A DNA stretch of 64,000 nt, taken from Enoplosus armatus. Taxonomy: Eukaryota > Chordata > Actinopteri > Centrarchiformes > Enoplosidae. The position numbers were made by a program, and so were the translations under genes. Below, piece after piece: positions 47,739 to 57,700 of this stretch (the stretch's first letter is position 1; every line of letters begins with the position of its first letter). Location: the NCBI RefSeq assembly GCF_043641665.1, contig NC_092198.1:17017001-17081000 (forward strand). The letters are read 5' to 3'. The notes beneath the pieces were generated by a model. The model did no database searches. It had not been told where the DNA came from and worked only from the letters and a program-made list of their open reading frames with translations.

Positions 47739-49399
47739 CCTACACATACTCCCAGAGTGATTTGTCTAATATGAGAATAATTAATACTTCTTGACAAATA
47801 CTCACTAACACCCCTATAAACATAGCACCCTGCTGTTTTAAGGTACCACTGATAACAAGTGTGCATATGTGTGAGTATGTGTGTGTGTGTCCTAAGGAGC
47901 AGCAGCAATTAACAACAAGTTTGTGTTGCTATCTGCTTTAGCCTGATTTCCCCTGAGAAATCACAGCTTTGCTTCATTTGACTGGGAAGTCTTGAACGCG
48001 CATGCACGTGTCTGTGTTTTTGTGTGTGTCTTTCACTAATATCTCTAATAGTGAAGAATTCAGTATGAATAGTAATGCTCTGTTTGTGTGCGTGTATGTG
48101 TGCATGCACCTCTAACATTTCACTAATAGTGTGTAATGCTAGTTGAATAATAACGATGCTGCCCTGTGATCTGTGCTAATGAATAATCGCCATTACCCTG
48201 GAGAGACTAGAAAGATAAGTGTGTGCGTGTGTGTGTGTGTCATTTGTGTCTTCAAATGTGACTCCCTAATAATCTCTAATTGTGCATAATACTATATGAA
48301 TAATAATGCTGTGTATATGTGTGTTAGAGTGTGTACTTCAGAGACAGCATCCAGATGAGGGCATATGCTCAAAATTCTCTTATTAATTTTTTTGGCTCAT
48401 ACATAAGTAATAAGACCATTAATCAAAATACAGCAAGATCCTGTGAAATCCACTTATAGAGACAGATGGAGAAAACTTCAGCCTTTGTACCCTCAGAATA
48501 GACCAGAGCTGGGTGTGAAGTTGCTCATTCACTATTCCCTGCATGATAAATACTCTATAAGGTTCTCTGTAGTTAGTAATAAATTGAGACTTTGGACACT
48601 TATTAATCATCATTCCACATCAATGCCAACAGTGTTGCATAACTCCTGTGTTCTGTCCTCCCAGGAGCAACAGCAAGGCTTTGCATTATACAATTTTCAA
48701 CTAAAAGTAGTGAAACTGTTATGGACGTTACTTTTTTATTACAGAATTCTGATATTAAATTGTTTCCCAGTTGCACAGTTTGATACATGGCATTTGCGCC
48801 TGGTGGCCAGAGGTTTACCTGACGACCTCTGGTTGAGACTTGTGAGGTCTGATGATCAGTATGCATATCTTGCCTGAATTAAAACCTAAACTTGACCTAT
48901 TTTATCTGCTATCTGATTACCGTGCAGTCATTCACAGTCATGCATGTTAATGTCAGGCTGAAAGGCCTCTGGTTGTGTGTAGTGGGGGCAAATCCACTGC
49001 TGACGAAAGCTACTTTCACCAGCTTTTCCTCCGACTACAATTCAGTTTCTGGTTACATTGCTGCCAGAACCACTTTCACAAAGTGTTGGATTAGTTGAGA
49101 AATTTCCACCGAGGTTTACCATGTCTGTTTTTCCCATCCCAGCATTATTTAAACTCCCCTGACTTTACACATGTAAGATCCATTGTTTTTGGGTCTTGAC
49201 TTATTAAGTCAGGACATCTCAGCCTCTACTGCTTCTCTTGTGAGACCCCCAACTTAATTGGCTCATTGCATTGTTATTTCTCTATCTCTCTTCTCTTCCT
49301 TTCTCTCTTCAATTCCTTGACTATGTTGAAATGATAGCTCATCACAAGCATAGCACTTTATATACAGTATGTTCAGCGTATGTTTTCTGTGTGTCTCAG
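47208..49399 (+). other. lama2: intron between E30 and E31
   Basis: 2.2 kb. It contains (CA)n (47702-47738) and a decayed tandem array with GT patches (about 47940-48315). The open frame at 48443-48877 (144 codons) shows no recognisable domain and I do not call it a gene. Confidence 0.7.
47702..48315 (+). repeat. (CA)n and a decayed tandem array with AT-rich cores
   Basis: (CA)n at 47702-47738. Three related cores then follow: 'ctaatatctctaatagtg' to 'gaatagtaatgct' (48034-48078), 'ctaatagtgtgtaatgct' to 'gaataataacgatgct' (48123-48161), and 'ctaataatctctaattgtg' to 'gaataataatgct' (48265-48310), separated by GT-rich spacers. Unit length is about 90-140 bases. Confidence 0.75.
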
Positions 49400-49533
49400 G
49401 TTGATTTCCTGGCCTTAGAGATGCGTAAAGGGAAGGTGAATTTCCTTTGGGACGTGGGTTCAGGTGTGGGAAAGGTCGAATATCCCCATCACACCATCCA
49501 TGATGGGAACTGGCACAGAATAGAGGCGTCTCG
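49400..49533 (+). CDS. lama2: lama2 exon E31: LG1
   Basis: The acceptor is gtgtgtctcag|GTT, and the donor TCTCG|gtaaga leaves phase 2. It encodes VDFLALEMRKGKVNFLWDVG, SGVGKVEYPHHTIHDGNWHR, IEAS. It matches LAMA2 IDFLAIEMRKGKVSFLWDVG, SGVGRVEYP almost exactly. Joined to E32 as CG|T (Arg). Confidence 0.96.
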
Positions 49534-50867
49534 GTAAGAAGTTTGCACACACGTAAATGAATATGCTCTGTTTCTCTTCTTCTTCTTGACACATTTATAT
49601 GTAATGTTTCTCAAACAAACACGTTGGCTACAATACAAAGAATAGTCACATCTTACATTTCACCTTGGATATTGAGAAGCACAATGATGATGCATAGCTC
49701 ATGCACTTATACTATATACTCATATTCATACATGCATACATACATACAATTCAAGTTACAATTCCTAAATGTTTCATAGGATATTTTTGTTCAACCCCTT
49801 GAATTAAACCTGAAAGTCTGCACTTCAATTGCATCTTAGTTGTTTCATTTCAAATCCAATGTGGTGGCTTGCAGAGCCCAAACCATGAAGATTGTGTCAC
49901 TGTCCAAATATTTCTGGGCCTAACTGTATATACATACATACGCATCCTCAAACATGCACCTACAAATTGAGGTTACAATGTTAGAAAGTGGCATCACAAA
50001 GGACACCCATTACAGAGCAAACAGATAGATTCACTCACATGCAAATGTGTGTATATATGTATGTAAATGATCCTACAAACATTTATAGACCTTATTATTT
50101 ATCTATGTTAAACTCAAACTCTCCGGCCCTGAAACATTTAGTCTCTATTGAATGTATGTTGGAATACAAACACTGAGATGCAGTACAATATTTATTTAGC
50201 ATGAAGAATTGAGATACATTTTAGCAATTACATTTTATAAATGTGGAAAAAGAAGTGGAGGTGTGGCACTGATTTATTCACCTTGCCCTCACTATAACCT
50301 AATCTAACCAACAACAGCCAATACTAACAGCAAAAATAAACCAACCTAACAACTACATTTCATGCTTCACATGGGAAATCAAGAGTTTGCAGCCTTGACA
50401 GCCTGTGGCACATCATTACATAGATACAGTGTATTCTAGCAGATCCAGTTTTTCTCTGTGAAAGCTGAAGTGGTGCTGTATGCAGACCGTCCAACACAAG
50501 ACCCATTCACACCATGCAGAGGTCCCACCTGCACCATGTGTTACCATCCGGGAGATTTCCCAAATGTGCTTTCCAATTGGATCACACAGACTATAAGTCT
50601 TAAAAATGTTCCCCTACATGACACAGAAATGCTGTTCCTCCTTTGAAAACAAACTCCAAGGTGGGAGATTAATTTCACTGTAAAGCTCAGAGGTTCCACT
50701 GCTACAAACTGGTTCCGCTACGTGTTTCTATCATTCATCTTTAGCACCAAGAGTTCATAAAAACTGATTCCAAGTGTCTGCAACTTCTTCAGTCATTGTA
50801 ATGTCTTCCAGCAGATACAGAATGGCAAACAAAATAACATACACACCCGTTCTCTCTCTGTCTCCAG
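49534..50867 (+). other. lama2: intron between E31 and E32
   Basis: 1.3 kb of AT-rich sequence containing a probable transposon-end fragment (49781-49930). The short open frame at 50458-50646 has no recognisable domain. Confidence 0.7.
49781..49930 (+). mobile_element. 3' end fragment of a DNA-transposon-like fish repeat
   Basis: The order 'caaccccttgaattaaacct', 'gaaagtctgcacttcaattg', 'catcttagttgtttcattt' and the terminal 'tgtcactgtccaaatatttc' then 'tgggcctaactgta' resembles the end of a repeat common in fish genomes whose inverted terminus begins acagttaggtcc. Only one end is seen, so this is a truncated copy. The recognition is from memory. Confidence 0.55.
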
Positions 50868-51027
50868 TAATGGGTTGAATGGCACCATATCAGTATATCC
50901 TCTGGAAGGCTCTATGGCTGGTATGATGCCGACCCCAGCCAGTGCCAACTCGCCAACGGCCTACACCATCCTGGACGTTGACCAGAACGCCTACCTGTAT
51001 GTAGGAGGAATACTCGGCACTGTCAAG
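50868..51027 (+). CDS. lama2: lama2 exon E32: LG1
   Basis: The acceptor is tctgtctccag|T and the donor AAG|gtatgt. It encodes NGLNGTISVYPLEGSMAGMM, PTPASANSPTAYTILDVDQN, AYLYVGGILGTVK. It matches LAMA2 GRNGTISVRALDGP, YTILDVDANAMLFVGGL. The next intron is only 94 bases and begins with gtctgtctgtctgtctgtct repeats. Confidence 0.95.
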
Positions 51028-51121
51028 GTATGTCTGTCTGTCTGTCTGTCTCTTTGCCTGTGTCTAACAACATCAAGAAACATTTTCTTTTTCACACTAT
51101 TTTCCTCCTTCTATCTGTTAG

Positions 51122-51246
51122 AAAGCAGAGGCAGTAAGAACAACAACATTCACAGGCTGCATGGGGGAGACATTCTTGGATGGCAAACCTATTGGACTGT
51201 GGAACTACAGAGAGAGACAGGGAGACTGTAAAGGATGTGTTGTCAG
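51122..51246 (+). CDS. lama2: lama2 exon E33: end of LG1, start of LG2 linker
   Basis: The acceptor is tatctgttag|AAA, and the donor GTCAG|gtatac leaves phase 2. It encodes KAEAVRTTTFTGCMGETFLD, GKPIGLWNYRERQGDCKGCV, V. It matches LAMA2 FTGCMGETYFDNKPIGLWNF, REKEGDCKGC. The FTGCMGE and CKGC cysteines are conserved LG disulfide positions. Confidence 0.96.
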
Positions 51247-51636
51247 GTATACAAACACTTATTCACAAGGTCATTCATATTTTTTTAGAAATTGCAATAT
51301 TTTATTCTTTTTTTCTCCTTGATTCCCACTATCATTATACCTTTCCTATTTATAATGGATGTTATAAAATCATACATTTGTATTTAGGTTTACATAATCT
51401 GCTGTTGTGTTATGAAATTGAATTTATGGGATTAAAAACAACATTCAGTCAGTTTTCTTATGGATCTTGTGGTAATTTTAATATTCAAGAGGCCACTTCA
51501 TCATCTCCGTCTTGCTACTTTATTTTTCTATAATTTATTTTTGTGACATTTCAAACTTCTTTGACAGTTGGACAGGAAACAATAGTAAAGCAATATAGCA
51601 ATGGTCATTTTAGCAATTTTATTTATTTATTTTTAG
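51247..51636 (+). other. lama2: intron between E33 and E34
   Basis: 390 bases, strongly AT-rich, ending in a T-rich acceptor. Nothing else is recognised. Confidence 0.75.
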
Positions 51637-51799
51637 CCCCCAGCGTTTGGATAGTGAGGGGATAGTTCAGCTGGATGGTGAAGGCTACGCCGCAGTGGGA
51701 CGACCCACCAGGTGGAACCCCAATGTTTCCACTGTGACCTTCAAGTTCCGCACGTTCTCCTCCGAAGCCCTGCTCATGTATTTGGCTACTGAAGATATG
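51637..51799 (+). CDS. lama2: lama2 exon E34: LG2
   Basis: The acceptor is atttatttttag|C and the donor ATG|gtatgt. It encodes PQRLDSEGIVQLDGEGYAAV, GRPTRWNPNVSTVTFKFRTF, SSEALLMYLATEDM. It matches LAMA2 EDSEGTIQFDGEGYALVSRP, NISTVMFKFRTFSS, ALLMYLATRD. An NVS sequon is present. Confidence 0.96.
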
Positions 51800-52321
51800 G
51801 TATGTATGCAACAAAGTGAAACCCAAATGATTGTAACCCATGAAAAGAGCCCGGATAACTAAACTCTGCTTTAAATATTTTACATTGTAAGGGCTCAGAC
51901 TGATCAATAACAAGTACGTTTACTAAGTCACATTTTTAGAACAACTAAAAGTACAATAATCAAGACGTGCAGAGGCCAAGGCTTTAGTACTTTTGCCCTA
52001 TGACTGTGTCAAATGGTGATATCACTGTCTAAGGTTTACACTATATACTGATTGTGTCCAAACTTTGGTTACTAACTGCATAAAGTGAAAGCCTCTGTTA
52101 TGTGAAATCTAGTTTTGATCATATTTTAACCATGGTCTAGAAACCTCCTCAGCCGGTTGGGTAATAACACCTTTCAAGCGTCTGGGATAAACTCATAAAT
52201 CTATTAAAATAATAGTTTCTCAAACTATTGAATATATATATAATAGCCTACTGTTATTGGAATGTTATGGGATTTCAAATGTCAGTACCTCACAACACTT
52301 TCTCCCCGGCTGTCTCTGTAG
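51800..52321 (+). other. lama2: intron between E34 and E35
   Basis: 522 bases of AT-rich sequence. Nothing is recognised beyond the pyrimidine-rich acceptor region. Confidence 0.75.
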
Positions 52322-52466
52322 AAGGACTTTATGTCCTTGGAGCTGTCAGGGGGCAAGGTGAAGGTGAACTTTGACCTTGGGTCAGGAGTTGGCGATGCCA
52401 TATCAGCTAACCGCCACAATGATGGACGCTGGAAATCCCTCACAATGTCACGGAACAAGAAACAAG
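52322..52466 (+). CDS. lama2: lama2 exon E35: LG2
   Basis: The acceptor is ctgtctctgtag|AAG and the donor CAAG|gtacac (phase 1). It encodes KDFMSLELSGGKVKVNFDLG, SGVGDAISANRHNDGRWKSL, TMSRNKKQ. It matches LAMA2 RDFMSVELTDGHIKVSYDLG, NHNDGKWKSFTLSRIQKQ. NHNDGxW is a typical LG core strand. Confidence 0.96.
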
Positions 52467-52780
52467 GTACACACAACAACAACAGTCTACATTCGCAAAA
52501 TACTAATTACACATAAATACATATGAAATGTTTAAATTGTTGGTTTAAGCAGGTAGTCGCCTGTAAATATCTCTTTTTCAAGGAAGACCTTTGCGCGTGA
52601 ACAAACATACCCAGGTTAAGCACAGACAAACATACAGAAATTCACAAAAATCAGGCAACTTACATGTCCAATAGAAATTCCACATTACAGAAAGCAATTG
52701 GCAACAAGATAGAAGAGATTTGTTCAATCTCAAAGTATATTTTTTCTTTCTGCCTTTTCTGTTGTTATGTCTCTTTAAAG
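52467..52780 (+). other. lama2: intron between E35 and E36
   Basis: 314 bases of AT-rich sequence; acceptor ctctttaaag. Nothing else is recognised. Confidence 0.75.
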
Positions 52781-52919
52781 CCACGGTGACCGTTGTGGAC
52801 ATCGACAGTGGTGCTGAGGAGAAGATAGTTGCCACATCTCAGGGTTCAGCTACTGGTCTGAACCTCAAGGAAGCACAGAAGATCTATTTTGGAGGGCTGC
52901 CTACCATTGGAAACTACAG
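52781..52919 (+). CDS. lama2: lama2 exon E36: LG2
   Basis: The acceptor is tctctttaaag|CC, and the donor AACTACAG|gtacac leaves phase 2. It encodes ATVTVVDIDSGAEEKIVATS, QGSATGLNLKEAQKIYFGGL, PTIGNY plus two bases of an Arg or Ser codon. It matches LAMA2 ANISIVDIDTNQEENIATSS, LDLKADDKIYFGGLPTLRN. Spliced to E37 the shared codon reads Ser; spliced directly to E38 it reads Arg. Confidence 0.95.
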
Positions 52920-53299
52920 GTACACACACACAGTTTTAACATCATACATGTGCACATTTAGACCCTCATATATAGTGTGCATGTATTTATTGTGAAGTAG
53001 ACCATAATATGTAAGATATATTGATGATGATATTGGGTAATTTGATTTGCAATCTTTCTAATTCATATGTAATGGCGTTTTAACACATTTTTCATTATGT
53101 AGACACTTTGATGCTGTAAAATTAAGCTGCTAATAGGGCTGTTTTTTCCAGATTTGGTTGTTGACCAAGTACAATCAGCCTCTTCACAACCAATTAGACG
53201 GTTGAGTAGAAAAACTTGACTAGTTGAGATGAGTCATTAGGTGAAACTGTGTTTGTAGAAAGTATGCTAATGCTTTAATATCATGTTTTGTCTTAACAG
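52920..53299 (+). other. lama2: intron between E36 and microexon E37
   Basis: 380 bases of AT-rich sequence. The acceptor is a short pyrimidine stretch ending tcttaacag. Confidence 0.75.
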
Positions 53300-53311
53300 C
53301 ATGACAGCCAG
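53300..53311 (+). CDS. lama2: lama2 microexon E37 (12 nt): LG2
   Basis: Acceptor ttgtcttaacag, then CATGACAGCCAG, then donor gtaaat. Between E36 (ends AG) and E38 (starts G) it reads AG|C ATG ACA GCC AG|G: Ser-Met-Thr-Ala-Arg. The fish chain becomes NYSMTARPEV, aligning to LAMA2 NLSMKARPEV. The exon is symmetric, so skipping it gives NYRPEV in frame. I recall a 12-bp exon here in human LAMA2, and human isoforms of 3122 and 3118 residues that differ by four residues; I infer the same choice may exist in this species. Confidence 0.88.
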
Positions 53312-54096
53312 GTAAATAAATAAATCTCATAATCAGACATATAGTACATTTTATTGTATATTGCCCTCTGCATGAGGCTAGCCATGCTGATGATGCTGTA
53401 TAGCCCACAGTGTATATGTTTGTTTGCATCTTGGCTGGCGCCTGTAGGCTCCTGCTCCTCAACACAGCGGCTGGAAATCACATTCTCTATCTTTTTATTA
53501 ATCTGAATTTGACGTTTGTCTGTTCAGCAACATTTAGGTGGAATTTCTCACATTTATGACTCTGCCTTACAGGCATCAGCGCCATAATCATATTCAAATT
53601 GTATTTTAGATGCGGATCTAAGTATCTCTACTAATTATTTGTAGCACTGCAAGCAACAGTTTTTGCTGAGCTACAAAAGTAAAGCCATAATTCACTGAAA
53701 ACAATTCCAAAGGTGCATTACACTGCTAATACCATGATCAGTGTGATCACAGCCCAAGATTATCTGAAGGTGGAGCATTTTTTCTCCTTTCCTCTTGAAT
53801 AATACTGCAACCTGGACAATGCCTGACATTACATCAAAATCAACTGTGCTAAAAACTGATTCATATAATAAATCCCAATTTATTCATATTGACAATACTG
53901 ACAAACGGCATATTCAGATTACTCTTGTTGTTGATGTCACTCTGCTTCTGGATACATGATGCAATAGCTTCACTGCTGCAGTAATATAGCTTTTTTTTTA
54001 TTCTATTACACCGCTGAGACACAGGAAATCCCATGGAGTTTGACATTTTATTAGCTATACATACTCTTTACTAAAACTGTTATAATGTCTTTATAG
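53312..54096 (+). other. lama2: intron between E37 and E38
   Basis: 785 bases of AT-rich sequence with no repeat or gene recognised. Confidence 0.75.
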
Positions 54097-54217
54097 GCCA
54101 GAGGTCACTCTGAAGCGATATGCCGGCTGTCTTCGGGAGATTGAAGTCTCCAGGACTCCATTTAATCTCCTCAGCAGTTCAGATTATACTGGGGTCACTA
54201 AAGGATGTTTTGTAGAG
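54097..54217 (+). CDS. lama2: lama2 exon E38: end of LG2
   Basis: The acceptor is tgtctttatag|G and the donor GAG|gtaaga. It encodes PEVTLKRYAGCLREIEVSRT, PFNLLSSSDYTGVTKGCFVE. It matches LAMA2 PEVNLKKYSGCLKDIEISRT, PYNILSSPDYVGVTKGCSLE. The GCL and KGC cysteines are the LG disulfide pair. Confidence 0.96.
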
Positions 54218-55474
54218 GTAAGAGTGTCCACTTAGCTGTAGGTTTATGCCTCTACAGTTATTTAAACTCTTAAAACACTCAGATATTACAGACGTATGAT
54301 GCCTGCTTGCATTTATATACTTACTGAAGATACACTGTAAAATGTATTTAATGTGTCTCGCTAGTTTAATGAAGTTAGTAGAGCATGTAAAGTTCATCTG
54401 CAGCACAGTATTTTCAGAAAACACATTTGGTAAAACCTTGCTGTTGAATAGCATTTACTTATAGTAGTAGATAATGCTATTTAACGTCTGTTTATACGTG
54501 TCAGAATGTCACTGAATAGAAGGTGAGTGAATATGTACATGGAAAATGAATATATTACATAAATGATTTTTGAAAAGGTCATTACATGTATAACCTGACC
54601 TCTTCCTCTGGTTCACCCATTCTTGACCCTGCCTCTTGTGCTTTTCCTACCTGAGTGTGTCTCTTTCTCTCTCATTAGCCATTCACTTTACAATGTTTCT
54701 TTACATTACTTTATTCAGGAAATAAATGTGACTGTAAATATAAAATATGAAGATAGAGAAAGTGAAGCTATAGAGTGAAGGTCAGAAATCTAATAACCAG
54801 TTCAAACTGTTGTACTAGCCTAATATGTACACACTTGAATCACCCTTTATATTTGATTCAGTCATGCATGTTTTCCTCTAAAAACACACATACATATGCA
54901 TTGAATGTACATTGGAGTTTCCAAAGCCATTCAAGGCATTCACTATGATTTCTATACACAAGTTGCATTAATTCACGCAAACATGCGGCCATGCTCCCAG
55001 TGCACAGAGACTGTATGAGAGATTATAAAGGCCCAGGGTTGAGTGTGCGTATAATTAATGTCTTTCTATTCCTCTTATCTGTTTTATTTTTTCCTCCATC
55101 AATCACTCTGCTATGCTACAAGGATGAGAGTTTCTGTGTGAGTGTTGTGTGTACGTGTGAGTATTTCCGCTTTGCAACCACAAGTGGATGACGGCGCATT
55201 TGATAGTTTTTGTAAAACTGCATGCCTCTAAAAGTTGTCTCTTGTAAGAGTCAAGCCTTGACTTGACTAAAACCTCAGAGGGAATTTAGTCTGGTCACAT
55301 AATTCATCACAACATTGATCAACCAAACTCTGCTATTTTTTTCACTACTTTTACTTTTCCTCTTTTTTTTTTTTTTTACTTTTCCATCAGACTGTGATTT
55401 GTAAAATTTAGGAGTAAACAATTTGTCTATTGATTGATGTATACTGAAATACAAATTTCATCTCTGTCTCACAG
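54218..55474 (+). other. lama2: intron between E38 and E39
   Basis: About 1.3 kb of AT-rich sequence with a T13 run near 55365-55378. No gene recognised. Confidence 0.7.
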
Positions 55475-55630
55475 AACCTGTACACAGTCAGTTTCTCTAA
55501 GCCGGGATACATGGAGCTGGGTGGCCTGTCGCTGGCGGTGGACACAGAGATCAGCCTGTCGTTCAGCACTCTGGCAGACACTGGGACCATATTGCTGGCA
55601 GTAGGCGGACCTTCACAAATCAGCCAGCAG
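55475..55630 (+). CDS. lama2: lama2 exon E39: start of LG3
   Basis: The acceptor is ctgtctcacag|AAC and the donor CAG|gttcgg (weak at +3); 52 codons, phase 0-0. It encodes NLYTVSFSKPGYMELGGLSL, AVDTEISLSFSTLADTGTIL, LAVGGPSQISQQ. It matches LAMA2 NVYTVSFPKPGFVEL, VGTEINLSFST, GIILLGSGG. Confidence 0.95.
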
Positions 55631-56422
55631 GTTCGGTTTCATCTTTTCCATTTAAGCTGTGACTCACTTCCTTTAGGTTAGCGCTTTATTTTACTGGTCC
55701 GTCATTTCCAAATAATTTCCGAATGATTCTAGAAAGTTTCCTGGAAAGAACTACGTGATTTGGTACTAATTATAGGGAAAATAGGAAAAGTTACATTTTT
55801 AAACCAAATAAATAAATAAATTATTGTATACTTTATTCTTTATATATGTTTACGTTCAGCTGATCTGAACTGACGAAAAGACTCTGGATCTGGCTACAGT
55901 AAAATTAATTTAAACTGATTCATTGGAAGTATACAAAATTACCACTGTTTCTATATAATCCATATAATTAGTACCAAATTTCATAGTTCTTTCCAGGAAA
56001 CACCTTGGTAATTATTATGAAATGATATAAAAATTGTGGACCCCTAAAACAAAGAATGACCAAATTAATACACACACAAGGCAGGGAGATCAGACCGCTC
56101 CAGGAAGATCTCGTAAAAAATAAGTATATCATTTTTTGAAAACCAATTTTCTTTCTCTTTGTGAGAACTCATGGACAGCTGCATTTAATGTCCTTGTAAC
56201 TGTAAAGTAACTGCAAAAACTGTATGCTGTGACAAGTCCTTACTGTTTACCGTTATTATGTGGTATGAAAACAGTTGCAGTTGTTGTGAAACATGTTGGG
56301 AAAAATCACATGTTGTATTATGCCCCTTCAATCTTTCCCTTGCTGCACGTGCTAACAAAATGTGTAATGTTATTTGTTAACAGCATTATTCGCCCATTTT
56401 TCTGAAAATCTTTCCTCCTCAG
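55631..56422 (+). other. lama2: intron between E39 and E40
   Basis: 792 bases. Most of it is an element with long inverted repeats (55701-56026). The remainder is AT-rich and nothing else is recognised. Confidence 0.8.
55701..56026. mobile_element. inverted-repeat element, MITE-like
   Basis: The left arm (55701-55774) and right arm (55963-56026) are reverse complements with a few mismatches. The best block is gtttcctggaaagaacta on the left against tagttctttccaggaaac on the right, extending through tttggtactaattat / ataattagtaccaaa. The spacer is about 190 bases with no open frame. Arms of 65-75 bases suggest a non-autonomous DNA element or a folded hairpin; target-site duplications were not found by eye. 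Confidence 0.75.
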
Positions 56423-56476
56423 GCCCGGAACGCAAACCTCTTGAACTCCAAGCGAAGACGCAGACAGTCTGGAGAG
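56423..56476 (+). CDS. lama2: lama2 exon E40 (54 nt): LG3 loop with proprotein-convertase site
   Basis: The acceptor is tttcctcctcag|GCC and the donor GAG|gtgggt; 18 codons, phase 0-0. It encodes ARNANLLNSKRRRRQSGE. The K-R-R-R-R-Q run matches the furin-type site of mammalian LAMA2 LG3 (RKRRQ), where the alpha-2 chain is cleaved into N- and C-terminal parts that stay associated. The whole site lies on this one symmetric exon, so an exon-skipped form would be in frame and lack the site. That isoform is inference only. Confidence 0.93.
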
Positions 56477-56539
56477 GTGGGTTCAACACATGGACACACT
56501 CATGCACACCCAAATACTGCACTTATGAAAACGTCACCC

Positions 56540-56860
56540 CTTTCCCGTCACTTCGGGTTTTCATAAGTGCATATTAATGCGATTTGCATTTGTTGGCAAC
56601 TGGGCTAATTGGATTGTCTTTTATCCAAAACACACACACACAGAGAAATGTCCATTCACAAAGACACGTTCACAGAGCGGCCGTTGATCCGTCACTGTAG
56701 CTACCTTAGCTTTTAGCTGACCACGCAAACACACACACACACACAAGCACCTTTACTCTAAGTGAATGAAGTTTCCATGAGTGCATATTAATGAGATTTT
56801 AGTTTGTTGGCAAGTATGCTGATTAGATTGTCTTACGGCTGAAAACACTCTCACTCACTC
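56540..56860 (+). repeat. two diverged copies of a ~75-bp core with CA patches
   Basis: The order 'agtgcatattaatg', 'gttggcaa', 'ctgggctaattggattgtct' (56560-56619) recurs as 'agtgcatattaatg', 'gttggcaa', 'gtatgctgattagattgtct' (56780-56834), each followed by CA-rich sequence. The intervening unit is about 220 bases. Confidence 0.85.
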
Positions 56861-57179
56861 ACACACAGACAAGTCCCTGTACTGATACTGCACTCTTTCA
56901 TCCTGATCACTGATAAATAAATAAATAAATAAATAGATCCATTATTTAAGTATTTGGTGTGTATTGTGTTTGCACATGCATTCGTATTTGCAGGTTTGCC
57001 TATGTGTGTATGTGCATGTGTGGGTACCTGTTTCTATGTTTATGTGCGTGCCTGCGTGTTTTAGTGTAACGTGTATCTGTGTGTGAGAGTGAGGGGACAG
57101 AGGGTTACCTCCACCTTATCCATCATCACTGGTTGTTGAGCGCATAAATCTATTTTTACTAACTATGCTGGCAGGCAGG

Positions 57180-57303
<124 letters not shown>

Positions 57304-57364
57304 AGAAAGGTTAAGCGAGGTTAAAAACACCATCAACTCAACTTGGCCCTGACTAATGGATGTT

Positions 57365-57700
57365 TTAGAGAGGGACAGAGAGACGGGGAGGGAAAGAAGG
57401 GGACAGGAGACAAAAGGATGGAGGAATAGAGGAGAGAGATTTAGAGGTGAAATGAAGGATAGAGGTGAAAGAAGAGAAATGAGGGAGGATAACGGAGGAG
57501 AGGACAGGACAGAGAGGGGGGAAATGAAGTGATGGGGAGAGTGGATAGACAGAAAGAGAAAACGGTCACAGAGAGGAGAGATGAAAAGAAAAGGAGGACG
57601 AAGCTTGGAGCAGAATAAGGGAAGCTGAGATGAAAGAGAGTATAGGGAGAAGAGAGGAAGAGGGAAAGACGAGAGGGATGAGAGAAAGTAAGAAAAGATG
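57365..57700 (+). repeat. polypurine (GA-rich) tract
   Basis: Nearly all A and G on the + strand for about 330 bases (gagag, gggaa, aggag patches). Homopurine tracts of this kind can adopt triplex structure; no function is implied by sequence alone. Confidence 0.9.

Noticed and set aside
48443..48877. Plus-strand open frame of 144 codons in the E30-E31 intron
   Set aside because: No domain recognised and an overlapping antisense frame. It could be a remnant of a repeat, but I see no supporting structure.
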